Positions 1 to 5,546 of a stretch of 6,989 nucleotides of DNA are shown here, piece by piece. The translations under genes were made by a program, and so were the position numbers. This DNA comes from Deltaproteobacteria bacterium. Its GTDB lineage: Bacteria > Desulfobacterota > Desulfuromonadia > Desulfuromonadales > BM103. The notes under the pieces were generated by a model. It saw nothing but the letters and a program-made list of their open reading frames with translations. It had not been told where the DNA came from and made no database searches. Within the stretch, counting starts at the first letter, position 1. The number at the start of each line of letters is the position of its first letter. Location of the stretch: NCBI GenBank assembly GCA_019313105.1, contig JAFDBW010000126.1, forward strand, positions 1-6,989, given 5' to 3'.

Positions 1-23
1 CCTCTCCGCTATCTGCATTTTTT

Positions 24-59
24 GCGGACGCACAGTGTAAAGCTGTCATCCGCGTTTTT
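24..59 (+). terminator. Possible plus-strand terminator hairpin left of tRNA-Ser
   Basis: An interrupted hairpin is followed by a short T run. The outer arms GCGGA (24-28) and TCCGC (49-53) pair, and an inner ACAG (32-35) pairs with CTGT (43-46). Then come a G and five Ts (55-59). Read on the plus strand this could end a transcript arriving from left of the window, convergent with the tRNA gene. The stem is broken by unpaired bases, so it is weak. On the minus strand the hairpin is followed by As, so it is not a good terminator for the tRNA-Ser transcript. Confidence 0.3.
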
Positions 60-70
60 CAACAATAATT

Positions 71-158
71 TGGCGGAAGTGGTAGGATTCGAACCCACGG
101 ACGCTCTCACGTCAACGGTTTTCAAGACCGCCGCCTTCAACCACTCGGCCACTCCTCC
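71..158 (-). tRNA. tRNA-Ser (anticodon UGA), CCA encoded
   Basis: This is a class II tRNA of 88 nt including an encoded 3' CCA (73-71), with G as the discriminator base at 74. Read on the minus strand, the acceptor GGAGGAG (158-152) is followed by TG, a D arm with GCC/GGC stem, and an anticodon stem GCGGT/ACCGT around loop CTTGAAA. The anticodon TGA lies at 124-122 and reads UCN serine codons, UCA best. A long variable arm (GACG/CGTC stem) is followed by a T arm with TTCGAAT loop. The long variable arm and discriminator G are typical serine identity features recognised by SerRS. The acceptor stem contains an apparent A·A mismatch at pair 6-67. The gene lies 48 nt downstream of the serS stop codon on the same strand, with no promoter visible between, so cotranscription with serS is plausible. 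Confidence 0.96.
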
Positions 159-186
159 GTACTTGTTGTGCGTGCTGATACTTTTT

Positions 187-207
187 ATACGAAGCGCCGC
201 TTCGTAT
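187..207 (-). promoter_or_regulatory. Perfect hairpin between serS stop and tRNA-Ser
   Basis: The arms ATACGAAGC (187-195) and GCTTCGTAT (199-207) form a perfect 9-bp stem with a 3-nt loop. The outermost base of the right arm is the last base of the serS TGA stop codon (209-207). On the serS strand the hairpin is followed by AAAAAG rather than a T run, so it is not a standard intrinsic terminator in that direction. If serS and tRNA-Ser share a transcript, it could be a processing or 3'-end stabilising structure; that role is inferred. On the plus strand it is followed by CAACCGA and then six Ts, too distant for a normal terminator. Confidence 0.5.
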
Positions 208-1475
208 CAACCGATTTTTTGCAATCCGCCCATGTAGGGGCGCAAAACTTCGGGGATGACCACCGAGCCATCCTCCTGCTGGTAGTTCTCCAGCACCGCG
301 ACCAGAGTGCGACCGACAGCCAGACCGGAACCGTTCAGGGTATGCACGAACTCCGGTTTGCTACCTGCTTCGCGGCGAAAGCGAATCCCGGCGCGGCGCG
401 CCTGGAAGTCGCGGAAATTCGAGCAGGATGAGATCTCGCGGTAGGCCTGCTGGCCCGGCAGCCAGACTTCAATGTCGAAGGTCCGCGCGGCCGAGAAACC
501 GATATCGGCCGTACAGAGATCGACCACCCGGTAGGGCAGTTCGAGCGCCTGCAGGATCCCTTCGGCATCGGCCAGCAGTCTGGCCAGCTCGGCATCGGAA
601 TCTTCCGGCCGGGTGAACTTGACCAGCTCGACCTTGTTGAACTGGTGCTGACGAATCAAGCCGCGGGTATCGCGGCCGTGGGCACCGGCCTCCCTGCGGA
701 AGCAGGGCGTATAGGCTGCATAACAGATCGGCAGCAGGGCACCATCGAGGATCTCTTCGCGAAAGACGTTGGTCACCGGGACTTCCGCGGTCGGAATCAG
801 GAAGTAATCAGGGTCATCGAGGTGAAAGAGGTCTGATTCGAACTTCGGCAGCTGACCGGTGCCGGTCATGGCGTCGCGGTTGACCATGAACGGTGGCAGC
901 ATCTCGGTGTACCTGTCGCCAGCGGTGTGGCTATCGAGCATGAAGTTGATCAGGGCGCGCTCGAGCCGGGCACCGGCACCTTTTGAGAGAGCGAAGCGGG
1001 CACCGGTAATCTTGGTCGCGCGTTCGAAATCGATAATGTCGAGATCTTCGCCGATATCCCAGTGCGCCTTCGGTTCGAAACAGAACTCGTGCGGCGTTCC
1101 CCAGCGGCTGACCTCCGGGTTGTCTTCTTCCGAGGCGCCGAGCGGGCACTCCGGGTCAGGCAGGTTGGGCAGGGTCAAGAGCAGACCGTTGAGGTTTTCC
1201 TCGACCTGGCGCAGTGCCTCGTCGAGGCTTTTGATCGCCGCCGAGACATCCTTCATGCGGGCGATCTCGCCCTGCACCTGGCTCTTGTCCCTGGTCTTGC
1301 CAATCAGCGCAGAGACCTGGTTGCGTTCGGCCTTGAGGGCTTCCGCCTCGCCGAGCAGCTCCCGGCGGCGGCCATCGAGTTGGCGAAAACTGCCAAGATC
1401 AACCGCATCACCTCGGGTGCCCAGCCGACGTTCGACTTCATCCAGGTTATCACGCAGAAATTTGAGATCGAGCAT
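207..1475 (-). CDS. serS: Seryl-tRNA synthetase (SerRS)
   Basis: This class II aminoacyl-tRNA synthetase activates serine with ATP and charges tRNA-Ser (also tRNA-Sec where present) in the cytoplasm. At 422 aa it has the usual bacterial length. The N-terminal region (about residues 1-105) begins MLDLKFLRDN and is rich in Arg, Glu and Leu, as in the two-helix coiled-coil arm that grips the long variable arm of tRNA-Ser. The catalytic domain follows: the motif 1 region at about 171-198, the serine-pocket TAE at 229-231, motif 2 at about 256-284 with FRREAG and the RGLIRQHQF stretch, and motif 3 at 382-400 with GSGLAVGRTLVAVLEN. The ATG at 1475 is supported by GGAG at 1487-1484 with an 8-nt spacer and by the canonical MLDLKFLR start. 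It lies downstream of an HD-domain gene (gap 145 bp) and just upstream of tRNA-Ser(UGA). Gene identity is certain; the promoter was not found. Confidence 0.99.
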   Translation of the reverse strand: MLDLKFLRDNLDEVERRLGTRGDAVDLGSFRQLDGRRRELLGEAEALKAERNQVSALIGKTRDKSQVQGEIARMKDVSAAIKSLDEALRQVEENLNGLLLTLPNLPDPECPLGASEEDNPEVSRWGTPHEFCFEPKAHWDIGEDLDIIDFERATKITGARFALSKGAGARLERALINFMLDSHTAGDRYTEMLPPFMVNRDAMTGTGQLPKFESDLFHLDDPDYFLIPTAEVPVTNVFREEILDGALLPICYAAYTPCFRREAGAHGRDTRGLIRQHQFNKVELVKFTRPEDSDAELARLLADAEGILQALELPYRVVDLCTADIGFSAARTFDIEVWLPGQQAYREISSCSNFRDFQARRAGIRFRREAGSKPEFVHTLNGSGLAVGRTLVAVLENYQQEDGSVVIPEVLRPYMGGLQKIG

Positions 1476-1476
1476 T

Positions 1477-1495
1477 ATAATTGCTCCGCAATTAT
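1477..1495 (-). promoter_or_regulatory. Palindrome with serS ribosome-binding site in its loop
   Basis: A perfect 8-bp inverted repeat, ATAATTGC (1477-1484) and GCAATTAT (1488-1495), is separated by only TCC. On the serS strand the loop is GGA, and with the next G it makes the GGAG Shine-Dalgarno sequence of serS (1487-1484). The palindrome ends one base before the start codon. In mRNA the ribosome-binding site would sit at the tip of a short, mostly A-U hairpin; in DNA the dyad could be a protein-binding site. The symmetry is directly visible; either regulatory role is inferred. Confidence 0.5.
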
Positions 1496-1620
1496 GGTTA
1501 GTGTCAAGGGGTGAGGGGAAATCACAACCGAAGACTACTGTTCAATAAAGAAGGGGTGTTCTAGCACCTCTCGCCAATCACGTCAAGCCTTAGCCCGCCC
1601 CCAGCCTCCAGTCCCCGATT

Positions 1621-2193
1621 CTAGCTCCCGCCTCTCACCCACCAGTCAATATCGTCATCGAACCACCAGCGCGTCGAATCGGTTTTCCAGATCGTTTCCG
1701 CCAGGACCCGTGCGTTATGGGTCTGCAGCCGCTTGACGGTGACCGGGTACCATTCATCGGCGTAACGGTTGCCGAGGTCCTTGTACTCCTTGAGCGCCAG
1801 GATCATCTCCAGCTGGTCGGCATCATGGGCCAGACACGCTTCGCGGGTCAGTTTCGCCGCGAATTCCTCATGCAGGCTGCGGTAGTCGTCTCCGAATGGC
1901 AGGGTGCGGGCCAGGTCTTCGACGGCCTTGCGTTCATCAACCTTGACGTACTTCTTGTTGACATAGTTGAGATCGCCGGTGCGCGCCTCGGGGATATCGT
2001 GAAACAGGCAGAGCAGCACGACCCGGCCGGCGTCGGCTTCTTCGTCAAGCTGGGCTAGTGTATAGCCGATCAGACTGGTTCGAAAGATATGCTCGGCAAC
2101 CGATTCGGCGCCCGAGCCGAGGAACTGGAAGCCGGTGCGCGGTGTCCGCTTGAGCATGCCTGCTTCAAAGAGAAAGTTGGCGATGTTTTTCAT
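1621..2193 (-). CDS. HD-domain phosphohydrolase, YfbR/HDDC2-like
   Basis: This 190-aa protein matches a metal-dependent HD phosphohydrolase. The ligands visible are H35 in ESVAEH, H65-D66 in LFHDIPEA, and D124/D126 in AHDADQLEMIL. The adjacent EARTGDL (69-75) and the DQLEMILALKEY stretch are typical of the YfbR/HDDC2 branch, whose characterised members are 5'-deoxynucleotidases acting on deoxynucleoside monophosphates. That activity is the best guess but substrate cannot be read from sequence. It is soluble, with no signal peptide, and ends in an unusual Trp/Asp-rich tail (RWWFDDDIDWW, 175-185). The start at 2193 is preceded by AAAGG with an 8-nt spacer. The frame stays open another 45 codons upstream, but those run through a palindromic repeat and lack HD-family character, so I reject the longer start. 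It lies between the transporter (127-bp gap) and serS (145-bp gap) on the same strand. Confidence 0.88.
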   Translation of the reverse strand: MKNIANFLFEAGMLKRTPRTGFQFLGSGAESVAEHIFRTSLIGYTLAQLDEEADAGRVVLLCLFHDIPEARTGDLNYVNKKYVKVDERKAVEDLARTLPFGDDYRSLHEEFAAKLTREACLAHDADQLEMILALKEYKDLGNRYADEWYPVTVKRLQTHNARVLAETIWKTDSTRWWFDDDIDWWVRGGS

Positions 2194-2204
2194 ATGTAAA
2201 ACCT

Positions 2205-2310
2205 TTGGCCGCAAAGACACCAAGTTACGAAGAGCAGAATATTGTAAGGGAATCAGGGCAAAGAGAAAAGAACAAACCCTGTTTTGATCTCTTCGTGTCT
2301 TTGAGTCGTG
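2205..2310. repeat. Palindromic intergenic repeat between transporter and HD gene
   Basis: The gap is filled by an inverted-repeat element. The left arm CAAAGACAC (2212-2220) then GAAGAG (2229-2234) matches the reverse complement of the right arm CTCTTC (2289-2294) then GTGTCTTTG (2295-2303). The left arm carries an 8-nt insertion, CAAGTTAC, between its two blocks. An inner CAGGG (2254-2258) pairs with CCCTG (2277-2281). From memory, similar 'CGCAAAGACGC' arms recur in intergenic DNA of many environmental bacteria; I cannot check copy number here. No ribosome-binding site or credible coding sequence lies inside. If the transporter and HD genes are cotranscribed, it would form a long hairpin in the mRNA. 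Confidence 0.62.
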
Positions 2311-2320
2311 GTGGCTGCCT

Positions 2321-3190
2321 TCAGCCAAGTCGGATCAAGGCTGCTCCGCAGAGAATCAGAAAGGCCGCGGTGAAGCGAATCCGGCCCGAGGTTTCGCCGA
2401 GGAACAGGACCCCGATCAGGACCCCGATCAGCAGGCTGACCTGGCGCACCGGCACCGCATAGCTCATCGGCGCCAGCTGCAAACCATAGCGAAAGCTGAG
2501 GAAAGACGCCATGATCACCGGCCCCGAAACAATCACCAGGAACCGGTGGTTTCTGTATTCCGCCATGATTCGTCCACGGTACTTGGGCCGCATGATATTT
2601 AAGGTCATGAACTGCAGCATGAAAAAAACCAGCAGGAAGGTGAAATGGAAGGGCGGGTAAAGCATCACGCCGGTCTTGTCGATCACCGCGCCGATCGAAT
2701 AGATGAAACCGGCGGCCAGGGCGGCCAACACGGCCGGATCACGTAAATTCTGAAAAGGTCGGACAACTTCACTCCATGCCAGCGCCTTCAGCTGAATCGA
2801 ATAGGCTCCGAACAGAATCAACAGAATTCCCGCAACACCAAGCCCCGAGACCTTTTCGCCGAGCAACAAAATGCCCCAGATCGGCACCCAGAACATTGCC
2901 GTTTGGGCCAGCGGGTAAATGATCGAAAGATCGCCGTCACGATAGGCACGGCCGGAGAACAGGTGATAGAGCATGAAACAAAGAGCCCCGACAGCCGCGA
3001 GACCAATCACGCGCAAGGAGAGATCGGGGAAGGGTCCGACCAGCGGCAGCGACAAGGTCATCAGGCTGCAGGAGGACGCAAACATCCACCAGATGAAAAC
3101 AGTCTTGTCCCCGCTGCGCTTGACCAGCAGGTTCCAGAGGGCATGCATCAGCGCGGAAAAAAGAATTAATGTAAAGGCATAGGAAGACAT
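2321..3190 (-). CDS. EamA/DMT-superfamily membrane transporter
   Basis: This is a 289-aa, very hydrophobic inner-membrane protein with two EamA-like halves and about ten predicted membrane segments. It has the expected size for a drug/metabolite transporter. The first helix is at about 3-23 (ALMHALWNLLVKR at its end). Each half ends in a Gly-Glu after a hydrophobic stretch, at 111-112 (LLLGEK) and 265-266 (LFLGET), the usual location of a conserved Glu in this family. The last helix is at about 272-287. PLAQTAMFW (93-101) and APMSYAVPV (240-248) are the matching conserved stretches of the two halves. Substrate is unknown; family members export amino acids, metabolites or drugs. The ATG at 3190 has only a poor Shine-Dalgarno match, but it gives a complete first helix. 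It is divergent from fumC, and a palindromic repeat begins about 18 bp past its stop codon. Confidence 0.88.
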   Translation of the reverse strand: MSSYAFTLILFSALMHALWNLLVKRSGDKTVFIWWMFASSCSLMTLSLPLVGPFPDLSLRVIGLAAVGALCFMLYHLFSGRAYRDGDLSIIYPLAQTAMFWVPIWGILLLGEKVSGLGVAGILLILFGAYSIQLKALAWSEVVRPFQNLRDPAVLAALAAGFIYSIGAVIDKTGVMLYPPFHFTFLLVFFMLQFMTLNIMRPKYRGRIMAEYRNHRFLVIVSGPVIMASFLSFRYGLQLAPMSYAVPVRQVSLLIGVLIGVLFLGETSGRIRFTAAFLILCGAALIRLG

Positions 3191-3217
3191 AGGCGGCCAT
3201 CATAGCGGAGACAAAAC

Positions 3218-3232
3218 TTTAGTGAAACTAAA
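3218..3232. promoter_or_regulatory. Operator-like palindrome TTTAGTGAAACTAAA
   Basis: A perfect inverted repeat TTTAGT-GAA-ACTAAA lies in the divergent transporter/fumC gap, 28 bp from the transporter start and 158 bp from the fumC start. Its size and symmetry fit a small dimeric regulator site near the transporter promoter. No regulator gene is adjacent, and AT-rich 6-bp palindromes can occur by chance. On the transporter strand a TATGAT lies 17 bp from a poor -35-like TTTCAC that overlaps this palindrome, but it is so near the start codon that I do not annotate it as a promoter. Confidence 0.3.
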
Positions 3233-3266
3233 ATTATTTCAAGAGCCTAAACATGCTCGACAAAGA

Positions 3267-3294
3267 TTGACAGCGGCCCTCCTGCTGATATGCT
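3267..3294 (+). promoter_or_regulatory. Candidate sigma-70 promoter for fumC
   Basis: A perfect -35 hexamer TTGACA (3267-3272) is followed after 16 bp by TATGCT (3289-3294), a 4/6 match to the -10 consensus. This would give a leader of about 90 nt before fumC. A consensus TATAAT also occurs nearer the gene at 3337-3342 but has no good -35 partner. Either could be used; the assignment rests only on sequence match. Confidence 0.4.
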
Positions 3295-3375
3295 GAACGA
3301 AGTAAAACTGCTAATGATTTCAAGAAGATGTCAAAGTATAATCGCTGATGACGGTTAACTGCCTGCAGAGTTGAG

Positions 3376-3383
3376 AAGGAGGT
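3376..3383 (+). promoter_or_regulatory. Strong fumC ribosome-binding site
   Basis: AAGGAGGT is an essentially full Shine-Dalgarno match, 6 nt before the ATG at 3390. It fixes the fumC start. It is flanked by GAGA (3373-3376) and TCTC (3383-3386), which could form a weak 4-bp hairpin over the site. This is by far the best ribosome-binding site in the window and suggests efficient translation. Confidence 0.85.
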
Positions 3384-3389
3384 CTCTTT

Positions 3390-4796
3390 ATGTCCGCAAC
3401 CCGCACCGAACAGGATTCCATGGGCGCCATGACCGTGCCTGCTGACGCTCTTTACGGCGCCCAGACCGCACGGGCCCGTGACAACTTCACGATTTCCGGG
3501 ATCGGCTTCCCGCGCCCCTTCCTGCGCGCGCTCGGCATGGTCAAGGAGCATGCCGCCAAGGTCAATCGCGAGCTTGGCCTGCTCGACGAGCGCATCGCCC
3601 TGGCGATCATGGATGCTGCCGAGGAGGTGACTGTCGGCGACCTGGATAAGCATTTCCCGTTGGATATTTTCCAGACCGGTTCCGGAACCAGCACCAACAT
3701 GAATGCCAACGAGGTGATAGCCAACCGGGCCTGCCAGTTGCTCGGCGAGGACCTCGGCAGCCGCACCGTGCACCCCAACGACCATGTCAACTACGGCCAA
3801 TCGAGCAATGACGTCATTCCAACCGTCATGCATCTTGCCGCAGCCGTCGAGATCCGGGAGAGCCTGCTGCCAGCGCTTAATGACTTAAGTAAAACCCTCG
3901 GGACAAAAGCCCGTGAATTCGACGACATCGTCACTATCGCCCGGACTCACCTGCAGGACGCCACGCCGATCCGCCTTGGCCAGATCTTCGGCGGATACTT
4001 CCGCCAGGTGACCATGGTAGCAGCCGAGCTGGACCGGGCTCTCGACGGTCTCTGCGAATTACCGCTCGGCGGCACGGCAGTCGGCACCGGGCTCAACACT
4101 CACCCCGAGTTTGCCCAGCGGGTGATTGCCGGACTGGCCGAGGTAACGGGCTTGCCGCTCCGGGAGGCAAAGGACCATTTTGCCGCACAGGCCGGCAAGG
4201 AGCAGGTCGTCGCTGCCAGTGGCGCGCTGAAGACCACCGCCGTCGCCCTCTTCAAGATCGCCAACGATATCCGTTTCCTGGCCAGCGGCCCGCGCTGCGG
4301 CCTCGGCGAGCTGCAGCTGCCGGCGGTGCAGCCAGGCAGTTCGATCATGCCTGGCAAGGTCAACCCCGTGATGGCAGAGAGTCTAATGCAGGTCTGCGCC
4401 CAGGTGGTTGGCAACGATGCAGCCATCACACTCGGCGGCTTGTCCGGAAATTTCGAGTTGAACGTGATGATGCCGATGATGGCGCACAACCTTTTGCAAT
4501 CGATCGACCTTCTGACCAACGCGCTCGACCAGTTTGACGAGCGTTGCCTGCAGGGCTTATCAGCCGATCGGGAGCGCTGCGAGGGTTTGATCGAAGAGAG
4601 CCTGGCGATGTGTACCGCCCTTGCCCCGGTGATCGGCTACGACCGTGCCGCGGCGATCGCCAAGCAGGCCCACGAAACCGGCAAGACCGTCCGGGAGGTT
4701 GCGCTGGCGGAAGACGTTCTGCCCGATTACGAACTGGAGCGCCTGCTCGACCCGCGGCCTATGACCGAGGCGGGAATTCCAGGGAAGACCAGGTAA
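3390..4796 (+). CDS. fumC: Class II fumarate hydratase (fumarase C)
   Basis: This enzyme catalyses the reversible hydration of fumarate to L-malate in the TCA cycle. It is iron-independent and, in the family, a cytoplasmic homotetramer. The 468 aa match the usual length. Visible active-site blocks, in order: GSGTSTNMNANE (97-108), HPNDHVNYGQSSND (128-141), ARTHLQDATP (184-193) with the conserved His at 187, GGTAVGTGLNTHPEF (227-241), and the superfamily signature GSSIMPGKVN (316-325), which carries the catalytic serine loop. The THLQDATP and GTAVGTGLNTHPEF versions favour fumarase over aspartase, which usually has TQLQDAVP and GTAIGTGLN. The start is fixed by a strong AAGGAGGT. It appears to be a single-gene transcription unit: divergent from the transporter, with no gene closer than 134 bp downstream. 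A heptamer repeat array begins 5 bp after the TAA stop, and no ordinary terminator is visible there. Confidence 0.96.
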   Translation: MSATRTEQDSMGAMTVPADALYGAQTARARDNFTISGIGFPRPFLRALGMVKEHAAKVNRELGLLDERIALAIMDAAEEVTVGDLDKHFPLDIFQTGSGTSTNMNANEVIANRACQLLGEDLGSRTVHPNDHVNYGQSSNDVIPTVMHLAAAVEIRESLLPALNDLSKTLGTKAREFDDIVTIARTHLQDATPIRLGQIFGGYFRQVTMVAAELDRALDGLCELPLGGTAVGTGLNTHPEFAQRVIAGLAEVTGLPLREAKDHFAAQAGKEQVVAASGALKTTAVALFKIANDIRFLASGPRCGLGELQLPAVQPGSSIMPGKVNPVMAESLMQVCAQVVGNDAAITLGGLSGNFELNVMMPMMAHNLLQSIDLLTNALDQFDERCLQGLSADRERCEGLIEESLAMCTALAPVIGYDRAAAIAKQAHETGKTVREVALAEDVLPDYELERLLDPRPMTEAGIPGKTR

Positions 4797-4801
4797 AACC
4801 C

Positions 4802-4836
4802 GGGACGCGGAACGTGGTACGAGGAACGCGGGACAA
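4802..4836 (+). repeat. Heptamer tandem array, GGGACGC type, five units
   Basis: Five consecutive degenerate 7-bp units are visible: GGGACGC, GGAACGT, GGTACGA, GGAACGC, GGGACAA. The consensus is GG(G/A/T)AC followed by G and a variable base, with GG and AC held constant. It begins 5 bp after the fumC stop codon. As 7 is not a multiple of 3, such arrays are not under reading-frame constraint here. A second array of the same motif in the opposite orientation lies at 5557-5584. Confidence 0.7.
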
Positions 4837-4845
4837 ATAAACTTT

Positions 4846-4873
4846 GAAAGGCGAAAAGTAAAAGGTGAAAAAG
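4846..4873 (+). repeat. A-rich heptamer run next to the GGGACGC array
   Basis: Four 7-bp units read GAAAGGC, GAAAAGT, AAAAGGT, GAAAAAG. The period matches that of the neighbouring GC-rich array though the motif differs. The segment AAAAGTAAAA (4854-4863) has a perfect inverted copy TTTTACTTTT at 4906-4915, so the gap before the methyltransferase gene could fold into an A-U hairpin with a 42-nt loop. No gene is seen in 4797-4930. Confidence 0.5.
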
Positions 4874-4930
4874 CTTAGCCACTGTTTATGCAGGTTCGTT
4901 TGCCATTTTACTTTTTTCATTTAATGAGCT

Positions 4931-5494
4931 ATGACGCGAAAAGAATCCTACCGGCAGATGGTATTGCGCTACAACAAGGAGCGCCAGCGCAACATCCTGG
5001 CCAGGCCGGGAGCGCACCAGTTCGTGCTGGTGCTCGATCAGCTCAAAGCCGGCTTCAATGTCGGCAAGATCTTTCGCAGCGCCGAAGCTTTCGGCGCCGG
5101 TGCCGTTCACCTGGTCAACATCGGCCCCTTTGATCCCGCCCCTGCCAAGGGTTCGTTCCGCAAGGTCCCGGCCATCTTCTACGAGAACTTCGCCGACTGC
5201 CATGCTGACCTGAGCGGACAAGGCTACAGATTCTTTTTGCTCGACCCGGAGGGAGATGCATCACTTTGTGCAACGGAACTGCCGCTTAAGAGCGCTTTTG
5301 TTCTGGGGCATGAGGAGTTCGGCTGTAGTTTTGTGCCGCAGGATTATCCTGAGATGCAGAGGCTAACCATTCCGCAGTTCGGCAGCGTGCAGAGCCTTAA
5401 TGTCAGCATCGCCGCCTCGCTGGTCATGTATGAATATGTACGGCAGAGACAGAGTAACGAGGGCCGCGAAAGGCCTAAGTCTTTAAGAGACTGA
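4931..5494 (+). CDS. SpoU/TrmH-family RNA 2'-O-methyltransferase
   Basis: This 187-aa SPOUT-class enzyme should transfer a methyl group from S-adenosylmethionine to a ribose 2'-OH in tRNA or rRNA. All three SpoU motifs are present: motif 1 FNVGKIFRSAEAFGA (42-56) with the conserved Arg at 49, motif 2 FVLGHEEFGCS (123-133), and motif 3 IPQFGSVQSLNVSIAASL (147-164), which forms the trefoil-knot SAM site. It is a nearly minimal catalytic domain, without the N-terminal L30e-like RNA-binding domain of RlmB-type members; only about 30 mostly basic residues precede the core. The target nucleotide cannot be assigned. An in-frame TGA at 4925-4927 blocks any longer start. ATG 4931 has no clear Shine-Dalgarno, so ATG 4958 is an alternative. 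The C-terminal tail (171-187) is charged and low in conservation. It is convergent with the DUF2007 gene, 52 bp between stop codons. Confidence 0.9.
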   Translation: MTRKESYRQMVLRYNKERQRNILARPGAHQFVLVLDQLKAGFNVGKIFRSAEAFGAGAVHLVNIGPFDPAPAKGSFRKVPAIFYENFADCHADLSGQGYRFFLLDPEGDASLCATELPLKSAFVLGHEEFGCSFVPQDYPEMQRLTIPQFGSVQSLNVSIAASLVMYEYVRQRQSNEGRERPKSLRD

Positions 5495-5546
5495 TAGCTG
5501 AAACCCACTCCACACCAGGATTTCTTTTGCTCTTTGAACGACAGGG

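Noticed and set aside
1477..1507. A serS promoter using TTGACA at 1507-1502.
   Set aside because: The only -10-like sequences lie either 5 bp away or about 19 bp away overlapping the start codon region, so spacing does not fit transcription of the annotated start.
859..1548. Long plus-strand reading frames opposite serS.
   Set aside because: They are antisense to serS with low-complexity Ser/Arg-rich composition typical of shadows of GC-rich genes.
1554..1585. A terminator after the HD-domain gene (GGTG/CACC hairpin followed by CCTTCTTT).
   Set aside because: Only four base pairs and an interrupted T stretch; not distinguishable from chance.
2194..2328. A 45-codon upstream extension of the HD-domain gene.
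   Set aside because: It runs through the palindromic repeat, lacks family-like sequence, and the ATG at 2193 has a fitting ribosome-binding site and the expected N-terminus.
3234..3833. A 199-codon minus-strand reading frame opposite the fumC start.
   Set aside because: It is antisense to well-supported fumC codons, has no recognisable domain and looks like codon-bias shadow.
4544..4840. A plus-strand reading frame covering the fumC end and the heptamer array.
   Set aside because: It is an out-of-frame shadow of fumC extended by the repeat; no ribosome-binding site or domain.
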